A DNA stretch of 35,554 bases from Armatimonadetes bacterium CG06_land_8_20_14_3_00_66_21 (GTDB lineage Bacteria; Armatimonadota; Abditibacteriia; CG2-30-66-41). The DNA is taken from assembly GCA_002779825.1 (NCBI GenBank), contig PEVN01000536.1:1-35554 (forward strand). The letters run 5' to 3'. Every line of letters begins with the position of its first letter. The stretch's first letter is position 1. The notes beneath the pieces were generated by a model. That model saw only the letters and a program-made list of their open reading frames with translations. It searched no databases and was not told where the DNA came from. Made by a program: the position numbers and the translations under genes. Below, in pieces: positions 9,276-17,656 of the stretch.

Positions 9276-11867
9276 ATGAGACGTTTCCCACACCCACTGA
9301 CCCTTTGTGCGCTTCTCTGTCTGACCGTTGTGTCCGCCGCATTTGCGCAACCAGCCGGCATAGTCGATCCGGAAACGGCGACGCCGAAGCTGGAGCCGGG
9401 ACAGACCGCCCTGACATTCACCGGCGCCCCGGTCACCCTCTCCAGTCTCAAGTTCGTCGCGAAGGGGTATCGCACCGTCGCCAAGCTCCGGCGCAACGCC
9501 GAGGCCGCGAAGCTGCTCGGCAGCGGGTGGAATGCCACGCAGACCGGCCTAACGATGAACGGTGACGGGCCAGCCACGCTGAACTGCAGCCTCCCCGAGA
9601 GCGCTGCCGGGCTGGTCCTCGAATACACGACCGACCGCGACAGCACTGCCCCGGCGACCCTCTCCCTGAACGGCTCCTCAGTGGCCTTGCCGACCGTGGA
9701 GGACCGACCCTACGAGTGCCTGGTCCGGCTGCGACGCGATGGCGGCCAAGTGCGGCTCGCGGGCGAGCCCATCCTGAACATGTGGGACGTGGCCGGCCAC
9801 GCGCCCGGCGTGGTCTTCGACGAGACCCACTGCGAGATCGACCTGAGTCCGGGGAACGACCCGCTGGCCGCCGGCGAGTACCGGATGCATGTCTCCTACG
9901 TCGCGGATCCCAAGCGGGCCGCCAACCCCTCCGCGCCCTGCTATGCGAAGCTGTACGGACTGGATCTGACGCAGTATGACGGGTATGTGATCTCCTTCAA
10001 GGCAGAGGATGCTCGCTACTTCCATGCAGGTCTGCTCGACAGCAACAACTTCTCCTGGGGCGGCGGCAGCGGGAAGCTGGAGCCCGACGAGTGGACGTCC
10101 TTGGCCATCCCGTTCGTGGTCCACGCCAACTACACGACGGCAGGCGACGGCGTGCTGAAGCTCTCCCAACTGACGCGCCTCAACGGTGGGGCGAGCGGCC
10201 GTCCGCAAGGGTCGCCGGTAACCGGTGAGTACTGGGTTTCGGGGCCGGTGTTCTACAAAGGTGAGCCGCCCCAGGGCGTGCCGGTGGCCAAGGCGCGACC
10301 GCACAGTCTCTGCGCCATCAACAACCTGTCGCCCGAACGACGGAAGCCGCACTGTTACGAGGGCGACTCAATCCAGGCGATCCAGCAGCAGGGCGACCTC
10401 GTGTGGCTGGGCACGGACCACGGCCTCGTCAAGTGCTCTCGCGCGAAGCCCGACGTTCCCCTGGCGAAGTACGGGATGGCGGAAGGGCTGGTAGACGACG
10501 ATGTCCAGTGCGTCTACGCCGACGGCAAGGACCTCTGGATCGGCACCACCTGCGGACTGAGCCGGTTCGACGGCGAGAAGTTCCAGAACTTCACCTCCGA
10601 CGAGGGACTGCTGCCCGGCCCAGTGATGGCGATCACGTCGAATGACAAGTACGTCTGGCTGGCGATGGCTCGCGGCCTCGCCCGGTACGACAAGTCCAGC
10701 GGCAAGCTCACCGCCCGGAAGGGCCAGGGCGGCTGGTCGCCCGAATCAACCGGCGGACAGGGTGTGCCGGTGCAGGAAGGCCGCGGCGTCTACGCCGACA
10801 GCATTGCCCTCGACTCGGACGGCAGCGTCTGGCATGCCGCTGCCGGGCTGGCGCACTCCCGGGAAGACGCGCGAGAGATGAGCCACTACCTGGGCACCAC
10901 CAAGCGCGTGCTTTCAGTCTTCCCCGCCGAGGAAGGCGTCTGGATCGCCAGCGCGCAGGGCATCGAGTTGGTGTCGCGGGACGACGGTGAGGTCTCGCAT
11001 TCGTTCGGCATCGGCAACCGCAAAGGGCTGGCCCTGGGCCGGCACGACGCGTTTGTCACCTGTGCGTACGCTGAGAAGAGCGGCATCTGGCTCGGCTACA
11101 GCGACGGCATCGGCTGGTTCAATCCAAAGGAGAAGCGCTGCTACTGGTCGCCCAACTTCTCCGTGTCGATGGGGGCGCTCGTCCCCCAGAGCATCTTCGC
11201 CGATCTCCGCAACGTGTGGGTCGGCACGGACAACGGGCTGATGGTCTTCCCCAAGTCCAAGGCGCTGGACCCGTGGAGCGTGCTCGAGTACAGCGCGCCG
11301 ACCGACATATGGGCGGCTGGAGTGAACATGGACCTGGACGAGCCGGAGGCCTGTGAAGACGGCCGCGACGCCGAAGCCGAAGCTATCCAGACCGTCTCTC
11401 TCGACGAGGAAGGCGGCTCGCCCGGCAGCCCCGGCGCCCTGTTGCTAACCTTCGACTTCGGCAAGGACGCCGACGAGAAAGCGTGCTTGGCGCAGCGGTT
11501 CGAGATCGACATGCCGGACTGCAACGGGATCGCGTTCCGGGCAAAGACCGACGCTCTGTACAAGGGCGCCCCGCGGGAGTTCTTCGTTGATGTGCACGCG
11601 ACCGCCAAAGTTGGCCAGCAGACCCGCCGAATGACTTGGCGCGGCGCGATCAAGGTCGACCCCAAATGGTCCGTGTTCAAGATCCCCTTCGCCTCGATGA
11701 AGCTGGTCGAGGGTTCTGGCCAGGTTGGCGCGATCACCCCCGGCTCCCTGCAGCTAAACGGCGTGGACCTCTGCCGCAGCGTCGCGGACCACCACTGCCC
11801 CGGCGATGCCGGCAAGCTCTGGCTCGACCGACTGGAATGGGCCAGCCTTCGTGGCGGCCGCGCGTAG
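9276..11867 (+). CDS. Secreted two-component-regulator-type beta-propeller protein, copy 2
   Basis: The 863-residue product starts at ATG 9276 after AGGAGGGA (9261-9268). Its Sec signal ends near AAFAQP (about residue 25). The order of parts is the same as in the flanking copies: an N-terminal beta-sandwich region, a CIA30-like domain (QYDGYVISFKAED, EWTSLAIPF, TTAGDGVLKLSQL), seven blades at about 365-664 (LVWLGTDHGL through VWVGTDNGLMVF) and a C-terminal beta-sandwich closing with GKLWLDRLEW. Long stretches around blades 1-4 (for example STGGQGVPVQEGRGVYADS) are almost identical to copy 1, so the three arose by tandem duplication. It has its own promoter and a terminator-like hairpin downstream. 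There is no output domain. Its function is not known. Confidence 0.82.
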   Translation: MRRFPHPLTLCALLCLTVVSAAFAQPAGIVDPETATPKLEPGQTALTFTGAPVTLSSLKFVAKGYRTVAKLRRNAEAAKLLGSGWNATQTGLTMNGDGPATLNCSLPESAAGLVLEYTTDRDSTAPATLSLNGSSVALPTVEDRPYECLVRLRRDGGQVRLAGEPILNMWDVAGHAPGVVFDETHCEIDLSPGNDPLAAGEYRMHVSYVADPKRAANPSAPCYAKLYGLDLTQYDGYVISFKAEDARYFHAGLLDSNNFSWGGGSGKLEPDEWTSLAIPFVVHANYTTAGDGVLKLSQLTRLNGGASGRPQGSPVTGEYWVSGPVFYKGEPPQGVPVAKARPHSLCAINNLSPERRKPHCYEGDSIQAIQQQGDLVWLGTDHGLVKCSRAKPDVPLAKYGMAEGLVDDDVQCVYADGKDLWIGTTCGLSRFDGEKFQNFTSDEGLLPGPVMAITSNDKYVWLAMARGLARYDKSSGKLTARKGQGGWSPESTGGQGVPVQEGRGVYADSIALDSDGSVWHAAAGLAHSREDAREMSHYLGTTKRVLSVFPAEEGVWIASAQGIELVSRDDGEVSHSFGIGNRKGLALGRHDAFVTCAYAEKSGIWLGYSDGIGWFNPKEKRCYWSPNFSVSMGALVPQSIFADLRNVWVGTDNGLMVFPKSKALDPWSVLEYSAPTDIWAAGVNMDLDEPEACEDGRDAEAEAIQTVSLDEEGGSPGSPGALLLTFDFGKDADEKACLAQRFEIDMPDCNGIAFRAKTDALYKGAPREFFVDVHATAKVGQQTRRMTWRGAIKVDPKWSVFKIPFASMKLVEGSGQVGAITPGSLQLNGVDLCRSVADHHCPGDAGKLWLDRLEWASLRGGRA

Positions 11868-11905
11868 CCGCCGGCGAGTTGCCCCTCCTTCTGACTGCTG
11901 CTCCG

Positions 11906-11947
11906 TCGCCCCCCCTCTTGCTCAGAGGCGGGGCGATGGTTGTCTTT
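11906..11947 (+). terminator. Intrinsic terminator-like hairpin after propeller copy 2
   Basis: Bases 11906-11918 pair with 11924-11936 as a 13-position stem with a single C-C mismatch and a five-base loop (TGCTC). The stem is followed by the T-containing tail TGGTTGTCTTT. It lies 38 bases after the stop of the second propeller gene and would end its transcript. Confidence 0.6.
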
Positions 11948-12130
11948 GGGCGGTCGGCGTTGAACCCGGGCGCTCCGCCGGGCGTCTCGACCCCCGTCGC
12001 CTTGCCGCGGAGTCTGCGTTACCTCTGCCCCGCAAGTGGGTACCCAACCGAGCGTGCTGCTGCCCCACGCGACGGATTGCGAGGCGGCGAGGCACCCCCT
12101 GTTCGTTGCGCCACGGAGGAGTAGTCTGCC

Positions 12131-14767
12131 ATGCGATTCCATGCGACGCTGCTGCGGATCAGTCTGCTGTTGTGCCTGTTGCCGGGTTCTCTTGGGTTGA
12201 CCCAGCCGTTAGGGAGTGGCGCACCGGCCGCCGACACGCCGGCGGTCGAGCCAGGCGACGACGTGCTGACGTTCTCCGGCGTCCCGGCGACCGTTGCGGA
12301 GCTCCGGTTCGTCGCCGAGGGCTACCGCGACTTGGCCCGGCTGCGTCTGGGGCCGGCAGTCGCCGGCATGCTTAGCGGCTCTTGGGCCCCGGCCGGGAAC
12401 GGGCGCCGGCCCGTTTGGGCCACCCAAGGCACCAGCCCGGCCAGTCTCCGCTGTCGGGTCCCGCACGCGGCCGCCGGAGTGGTGATTCGGTATGCCGTCT
12501 TCGACGATCTGTTCGCTCCGCTTGACGTCTCGCTGAACGGTTCGAAGGTGGCACTGCAGCCCGTCCACGGCCTGCCGCGCGAGTGCGTGATCCGGATTCG
12601 CCGCGACGGCGGCCGCGCAAAGCTGACGGGCGCCCCCCTCCTCAACCTTTGGGAGTTGCGGGGTCTTCCGCCGGGTCCGGTCTTCGATGAGACGCACTGT
12701 GAACTCGACCTCTCGCCCGGCAACGACCCGCTGTCGTGCGGCGAGTACCGACTGCATGTCTCGTACGTCGCCGACCCGCGCCGGGCAGGCAACCCGGCCT
12801 CCCCCGCGACGGCGAAGCTGCTGGGCCTCGACCTGACTCAGTACGACGGCTACGTAATCGCCGCCAAGGCCACCGACGCGACGCATTTCAGCGCTGGGCT
12901 GAAAGACACCAGCAACTTCTCCTGGAGAGGGGCCGGCGCCGCCCTCGCACCGGGTGAATGGTCGGCGGTGGCGATCCCGTTCGCCCTGCACACGAACTCC
13001 ACGACTGCGGGCGACGGCGTGCTGAAGCTCTCTGAACTGGACCACCTCAAGATCCAGGTCGGCGGTCGTTCTCGCGGCGCGGCCGTAACCGGCGAGTACT
13101 GGGTGGCGCCGCCCAAGTTCTACACGGGCGCGCCGCCGGAGGGAGTGCCTGTTGCGGACAAGTCGTTCCGCGAGGTCTGCTCGGCAGTGAACCTGTCTCC
13201 AGAACGCCGCAAACCGCAGTACTTCGAGGGCACGGCGATCCAGGCCCTTTGCCCGCAGGGCGACTTCCTCTGGCTTGGCACCGACCGCGGCCTCGTTAAG
13301 TGCTCGCGCACGCAGCCCGGCATGCCGCTGGCCCAGTACAGCATGACCGAAGGGCTGGTCGATAACGACGTCCAAGCGCTCTACGCCGAAGGGGACATGC
13401 TCTGGATCGGCACCCCCTGCGGGCTGAGCAAGTTCGACGGGCACGCGTTTCGCAACTACACCGCTGACGACGGCTTGCTGCCTGGGCCGGTGATGGCCCT
13501 CGCTGCGGATCGCAAGGCCCTCTATCTGGGGATGGCGCGCGGCCTGGCTCGGCTCGACCGGGCGACAGGAGCGATCACCGCCCGCAAGGGGAAGGGCGGC
13601 TGGTCGCCGGAGTCTACCGGCGGGCAGGGGGTTCCTGTCCAGGAAGGCCGGGGCGTCTTCTGCGACAGCCTCGCCGTGGACACCGACGGCACCCTCTGGC
13701 ACGCTGCGGCCGGGCTCACCCACTCGGCGAGCGAGGGGAAGCGACTCAGCCACTTCGGCGGCACCACCAAGCGAGTGCTGGCGGTCTATCTTTCGGGCGA
13801 GAACGTGTGGTGCGTCACTGCGCGCGGCATCGACCTGCTCCGCAAAGACGACGGTGAAGAGCCGGACGCCGTCTATGGCATCGCCCGCCGGGAGGGGATC
13901 GGCGGCGAGCGACACAGCGCTTTCGTCACATGCGCCTACCCCGAGAGCGGCGGCCTCTGGCTCGGGTACAGCGATGGCATCGGCTGGTTCAACCTGAAAG
14001 ACCGGACCTGCCACTGGTCGCCCACGTTCTCGGTGCGGATGGGCAGCCTCGTCGCCCAGTGCCTCTATGCCGACGCCCGCAGCGTTTGGGTGGGCACCGA
14101 CAACGGACTGATGGTCTTCCCCAAGGCCGAGGCGAGGCAGCCGTGGAAGGTGCTGGAATACAGCGCGCCCACCGACCTCTGGGCCGCCGGCGTGTCTCTC
14201 GATACGGACGCGGACCGCGCGTTGGGCTGCGACGACGGGGCCCCGGACGAGGGCGAGCCGACAGAGGCTGGCGGGCAGAGCGTCGTCCTGGACGAAAACG
14301 AAGGAGCCCCCAACAGCCCGGGCGCATTGCGGCTGGACTTCGCCCTGGACAAGGCAGCCAGCAGCGGCGCTGTCCTCGCACAGCAGTTCAGTCTCGACCT
14401 CGCAGACTGCACCGGGATTGAGTTGTGCGCCAAGACTGACGGGCGCTATCGCGGCAAGCCGCGCGAGTTCTTCGTCGACGTGCGCTTCGCGGCAGTCGTC
14501 GGCAAACGGAATCGAGACAAAGAGATCGTCCTCCGGCAAGTCATCCAGGTCGACGACGCCTGGCGGGCCTTCCAGATCCCGTTCGCAAAGATGCGGGCAA
14601 TCTCGGGACCGCTCAACGCCAGACACCAAGCGGTTCCCCGGTCCATCCGGCTGATCGGGGTCACTGTCGGTCGGACAGTGGCCGACTTCCAGTGCCCCGG
14701 CGACGCTGGCAAGCTGTGGATTGATCGCCTACAATGGACCAGCAGTTCCGGTCGCACCCGCGCATAG
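12131..14767 (+). CDS. Secreted two-component-regulator-type beta-propeller protein, copy 3
   Basis: The 878-residue product starts at ATG 12131 behind GGAGGAG (12115-12121). A Sec signal covers residues 1 to about 24 (hydrophobic LLLCLLPGSLGL). Domain order matches copies 1 and 2. The seven blades lie at about 368-667: LWLGTDRGL, LWIGTPCGL, LYLGMARGL, LWHAAAGL, VWCVTARGI, LWLGYSDGI and VWVGTDNGL. The segment after the propeller is longer than in copy 1 and acidic (a DDGAPDEGEPTE stretch), which accounts for much of the extra length. The N-terminal region is the most diverged part, which may mark ligand specialisation. No catalytic or signalling output domain is present. Confidence 0.82.
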   Translation: MRFHATLLRISLLLCLLPGSLGLTQPLGSGAPAADTPAVEPGDDVLTFSGVPATVAELRFVAEGYRDLARLRLGPAVAGMLSGSWAPAGNGRRPVWATQGTSPASLRCRVPHAAAGVVIRYAVFDDLFAPLDVSLNGSKVALQPVHGLPRECVIRIRRDGGRAKLTGAPLLNLWELRGLPPGPVFDETHCELDLSPGNDPLSCGEYRLHVSYVADPRRAGNPASPATAKLLGLDLTQYDGYVIAAKATDATHFSAGLKDTSNFSWRGAGAALAPGEWSAVAIPFALHTNSTTAGDGVLKLSELDHLKIQVGGRSRGAAVTGEYWVAPPKFYTGAPPEGVPVADKSFREVCSAVNLSPERRKPQYFEGTAIQALCPQGDFLWLGTDRGLVKCSRTQPGMPLAQYSMTEGLVDNDVQALYAEGDMLWIGTPCGLSKFDGHAFRNYTADDGLLPGPVMALAADRKALYLGMARGLARLDRATGAITARKGKGGWSPESTGGQGVPVQEGRGVFCDSLAVDTDGTLWHAAAGLTHSASEGKRLSHFGGTTKRVLAVYLSGENVWCVTARGIDLLRKDDGEEPDAVYGIARREGIGGERHSAFVTCAYPESGGLWLGYSDGIGWFNLKDRTCHWSPTFSVRMGSLVAQCLYADARSVWVGTDNGLMVFPKAEARQPWKVLEYSAPTDLWAAGVSLDTDADRALGCDDGAPDEGEPTEAGGQSVVLDENEGAPNSPGALRLDFALDKAASSGAVLAQQFSLDLADCTGIELCAKTDGRYRGKPREFFVDVRFAAVVGKRNRDKEIVLRQVIQVDDAWRAFQIPFAKMRAISGPLNARHQAVPRSIRLIGVTVGRTVADFQCPGDAGKLWIDRLQWTSSSGRTRA

Positions 14768-15048
14768 GTTCGGTTCGCCGGTACCCCCACCGGTCGAGAC
14801 GGTCTGCAGGCCGCAGAAGGGACCTCCTCGCGGAGGCGGCCGCTCCGGTCATCGACCGCCGGCACACGTGGCTGCAAGCGCGCAGCCGAGAGTACCCCGC
14901 TGCTCGGCCTGGAAGCACTTTTGTCCGGCTTGCCCGGCAGGTCCGTCCGTCCTGGGGCGCGGAAGCCGGTTGGTCCCTGCTACACCCGGGCTGATTCAGC
15001 TGCCAGGCGAGCCGGACAGGGGCGAACGTACCGGCAAAGGAGAGACAC

Positions 15049-16230
15049 ATGGACGCGCCCGAGAGAGAGCGCCACGAGGCAACGGTCAACACGCCGATGG
15101 ACCGGCGCGGCTTCTTCAGAAAGGGCGCCTGCGTCGGCGCAGCCACGTGGGCGCTCGCCAAGACGACCCGGAACGGTCCGGCTGTGGCGATCGCTGAAGA
15201 GCAGAGACCCTCAGCGCCCTTGGCCGCCGAAGAGGCCCGCCACTACGACAAGCTGGAGACCGGCGCGGTTCGCTGTCGTCTGGAACCGCGCGAGTGCGAG
15301 ATCGGTAACGGCGAGCGCGGGTTCTGTGGAGTCCGGGAGAACCGCGCGGGGAAGTACTACAGCCTCACATACGGGCGGCCGTGCGCCATCCGGGTGGCCC
15401 ACATCGAAGAGACCTTCATGCACGTCCTGCCCGGCGCGAAGGCACTCAATGTGGGCACTGCCGGGTGCAACCTCCAGTGCCAGTTCTGCAACACGTTCCA
15501 CATCTCCCAGGCGCGCCCCGAGGACACGACCAACGAGGCGCTCACGCCGGAGCAGCTCGTGGAGCGGGCCAAGGCGGAGGGCTGCTCAGTCATCTGCTTC
15601 ACGGATAACGAGCCGGTGGTCTGCTTCGAGTACATGATGGATACGGCCAAAGCCGCTCGGGCGGCGGGTCTGAAGACTACCTGCCACACGGCCGGTCACC
15701 TCCACCCGGAGCCAGCCACCGAGCTGGCGGGTGTGCTCGAAGCGGTGTGCGTGGACTTGAAGGCAGCCACGAACGAAGTGCACGAGAAGCTGACCATGGT
15801 CAAGCTCGACCCGGTCCTCGACACGCTCAAGCACTTCGCCAAACTCGGCCTGCACATGGAGGTCGCCTCTCCGCTACTCCCCAAGTACAATGACCCGCCT
15901 GAGTTCGCGACCGCGGCGGCGCAGTACATTCTGTCTGCCGGCGGCGCTGAAGTGCCGTGGATGCTGATGCGCTACTTCCCCTCCTACAACATGCTCACCG
16001 GCATCGCCACGCCGCTGAGCATGATGCGAGAGACCCTTGAGGTCGGCCAGACCACCGGTCTCAAGCACGTCTACCTGTGCAACGTGCGGACCGACGACGG
16101 TCAGAACGTCACGTGCCCCAAGTGCGGCGAGACCTGCGTGAAGCGCGAAGCGGGCGAGGTCGAGTGCACTTGGACGAAGCCGGGCGCCTGCCCGAAATGC
16201 AGCACCAAGATCCCCGGAGTGTGGGGCTGA
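15049..16230 (+). CDS. Tat-exported AmmeMemoRadiSam-type radical SAM protein, copy 1 (divergent)
   Basis: The 393-residue product starts at ATG 15049 after AAAGGAG. A twin-arginine signal, DRRGFF with Arg19-Arg20, precedes a hydrophobic stretch. The radical SAM cluster motif CxxxCxxC is Cys140/Cys144/Cys147 (CNLQCQFC). The family's cysteine-rich N-terminal motif (CxxCPxxCx9C in the two sister genes) is degraded to CRLEPREC: Cys76, Cys83 and Cys93 remain and the second cysteine is Glu79. A C-terminal CxxC...CxxC zinc-ribbon-like tail ends in IPGVWG. The family resembles pyruvate-formate-lyase activases and is named for its association with AMMECR1 and Memo proteins; neither partner is in the window. 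The reaction is unknown. Export of a SAM enzyme is odd, since SAM is normally cytoplasmic. Confidence 0.85.
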   Translation: MDAPERERHEATVNTPMDRRGFFRKGACVGAATWALAKTTRNGPAVAIAEEQRPSAPLAAEEARHYDKLETGAVRCRLEPRECEIGNGERGFCGVRENRAGKYYSLTYGRPCAIRVAHIEETFMHVLPGAKALNVGTAGCNLQCQFCNTFHISQARPEDTTNEALTPEQLVERAKAEGCSVICFTDNEPVVCFEYMMDTAKAARAAGLKTTCHTAGHLHPEPATELAGVLEAVCVDLKAATNEVHEKLTMVKLDPVLDTLKHFAKLGLHMEVASPLLPKYNDPPEFATAAAQYILSAGGAEVPWMLMRYFPSYNMLTGIATPLSMMRETLEVGQTTGLKHVYLCNVRTDDGQNVTCPKCGETCVKREAGEVECTWTKPGACPKCSTKIPGVWG

Positions 16231-16293
16231 CCGGGTCGCTCTTCCTGGAGCAGCACCGACAGTTCACCACTCACCAAACGCACGGAGGCCCCA

Positions 16294-17469
16294 ATGGATG
16301 ATTCCGGACTGGACCGCAGAGAGTTCCTGACCTGCACGCTGGGGGCGATGGGCCTGTGCGCCGCCGCACCCGCCTTCGCGGGCACGCCCCTCTACCGAGG
16401 CCGCGACCTGCCGGTCAAGCAGATCCCCGGTCTGCCGGTCAAAGAGAAGATCGAGCTGAAGGAAGCGCTGTTCTGGAACCCGACCGGGGCCCAGGTGCAG
16501 TGCACCCTCTGCCCCTACTACTGCCAGTTGAAGCCCGGCCAGCGAGGCCCCTGCCGCATTCGGCTCAACAAGGGCGGCAAGCTCTACACCGAGATCTTCA
16601 ACGCGCCTGCCGTCATCGCCACCAACGCCATCGAGCAAGGGCCGTTTCACCACGTGCTGCCTGGCGCCCGCTTCTTGGCGTATGGCACGGCCGGGTGCAA
16701 CCTGCGGTGCAAGTACTGCCAGAACTGGCAGTTCAGCCAGACCACGGCAGCCGACACGAAGAACTACGACGTCAGCGCCGATCAGATGGTCGCCATCGCC
16801 AAACAGCACAACTGCCGGGGCATCATGTACACCTTCACCGAAGCGGTCATCAGCATCGAGTATACGATGGCCGTCGCGAAAGCCGCCCGCAAAGCCGGGC
16901 TGGTGAATGCCGTGGTGACTGCCGCCTGGATCGACGAGGAGCCCTTCGCAGCGCTGCTGAAGTACATCGACGTCATCCGCATCGACCTGAAGGGCTTCAC
17001 GGAGAAGTTCTACAAGGATGTAACGGCGGGGTCGTTGGAACCGGTCAAACGCGCCATCGTGGCTGCCCACAAGTCGAAGGCGTGGCTGGAAGTCATCAAC
17101 ATGGTCGTCCACGGGATGAACGACGACCCCAACACCTTCCGGCCGATGGTGCAGTGGCTGCGCAAGAACGTCGGTCCGAAGACGCCGCTGCATGTTACGC
17201 GCTTCTACCCGGCCTACAAGCTCCGCAACCTCCCCAGCAGCCCGGCCAACACCATCCTGAAGCTCCGCTCCATCGCCCTGGAAGAGGGCATGAAGTACGT
17301 GTACGCCGGCAACTGCCCCGAGAAGATGGACGAGTACGCCACCCACTGCGACAAGTGCGGCAAGCTGCTGCTCCACCGAATCGGCTACATCACCGTCGAT
17401 GAGAACAACATGAAGGACGGCAAGTGCAAGTACTGCGGCAACCCCATCCCGGGGTTCTGGAGACCGTGA
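16294..17469 (+). CDS. Tat-exported AmmeMemoRadiSam-type radical SAM protein, copy 2
   Basis: The 391-residue product starts at ATG 16294 behind GGAGG. The Tat motif DRREFL (Arg8-Arg9) leads a hydrophobic stretch ending AAPAFAG near residue 30. The N-terminal four-cysteine motif is intact: Cys70, Cys73, Cys77 and Cys87 (CTLCPYYC...GPCRIR). The radical SAM cysteines are Cys135/Cys139/Cys142 (CNLRCKYC). The C-terminus has CDKCGK...CKYCGNPIPGFW, a zinc-ribbon-like tail shared with copies 1 and 3. Its core (IDLKGFTEKFY, VTRFYPAYKL) is clearly closer to copy 3 than to copy 1. It follows copy 1 by 63 bases, probably in the same transcript. The substrate is unknown. Confidence 0.88.
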   Translation: MDDSGLDRREFLTCTLGAMGLCAAAPAFAGTPLYRGRDLPVKQIPGLPVKEKIELKEALFWNPTGAQVQCTLCPYYCQLKPGQRGPCRIRLNKGGKLYTEIFNAPAVIATNAIEQGPFHHVLPGARFLAYGTAGCNLRCKYCQNWQFSQTTAADTKNYDVSADQMVAIAKQHNCRGIMYTFTEAVISIEYTMAVAKAARKAGLVNAVVTAAWIDEEPFAALLKYIDVIRIDLKGFTEKFYKDVTAGSLEPVKRAIVAAHKSKAWLEVINMVVHGMNDDPNTFRPMVQWLRKNVGPKTPLHVTRFYPAYKLRNLPSSPANTILKLRSIALEEGMKYVYAGNCPEKMDEYATHCDKCGKLLLHRIGYITVDENNMKDGKCKYCGNPIPGFWRP

Positions 17470-17572
17470 CGAGGCCGAGAGGCGCCCGTCCGGCAGGTGA
17501 CACTGTCCTTCCGTGGGAAGCACCCCTGTTCGCGCTTCGCTTGAGCGCCCCACTGGATGAAACCGCCCCCAC

Positions 17573-17620
17573 TCCGAGCCGCGACGGGCTGGCCCATGGG
17601 GCACCCCCTCGCGGCTCGGA
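17573..17620. repeat. Perfect 12-bp inverted repeat before first DUF362 gene
   Basis: TCCGAGCCGCGA (17573-17584) and TCGCGGCTCGGA (17609-17620) are perfect reverse complements around a 24-base loop. They lie in the 187-bp gap between radical SAM copy 2 and the DUF362 gene. There is no T run after the stem, so it may be an mRNA-stabilising or processing hairpin, or a regulator site, rather than a terminator. Confidence 0.6.
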
Positions 17621-17656
17621 TTGACGGCACGTTCTCGCAAGGAGTGAACACGACTG

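Noticed and set aside
12209-14629. An 806-codon open frame on the minus strand
   Set aside because: It lies wholly antisense to propeller copy 3, has no ribosome site or recognisable domain, and is the usual consequence of high GC.
6570-14767. Hybrid two-component sensor kinases
   Set aside because: The blades match that family, but no transmembrane helix, histidine kinase, receiver or AraC domain follows the propeller in any copy.
17621-17626. TTGACG as a -35 box for the first DUF362 gene
   Set aside because: No -10-like hexamer lies 16-18 bases downstream; that position falls on the ribosome site.
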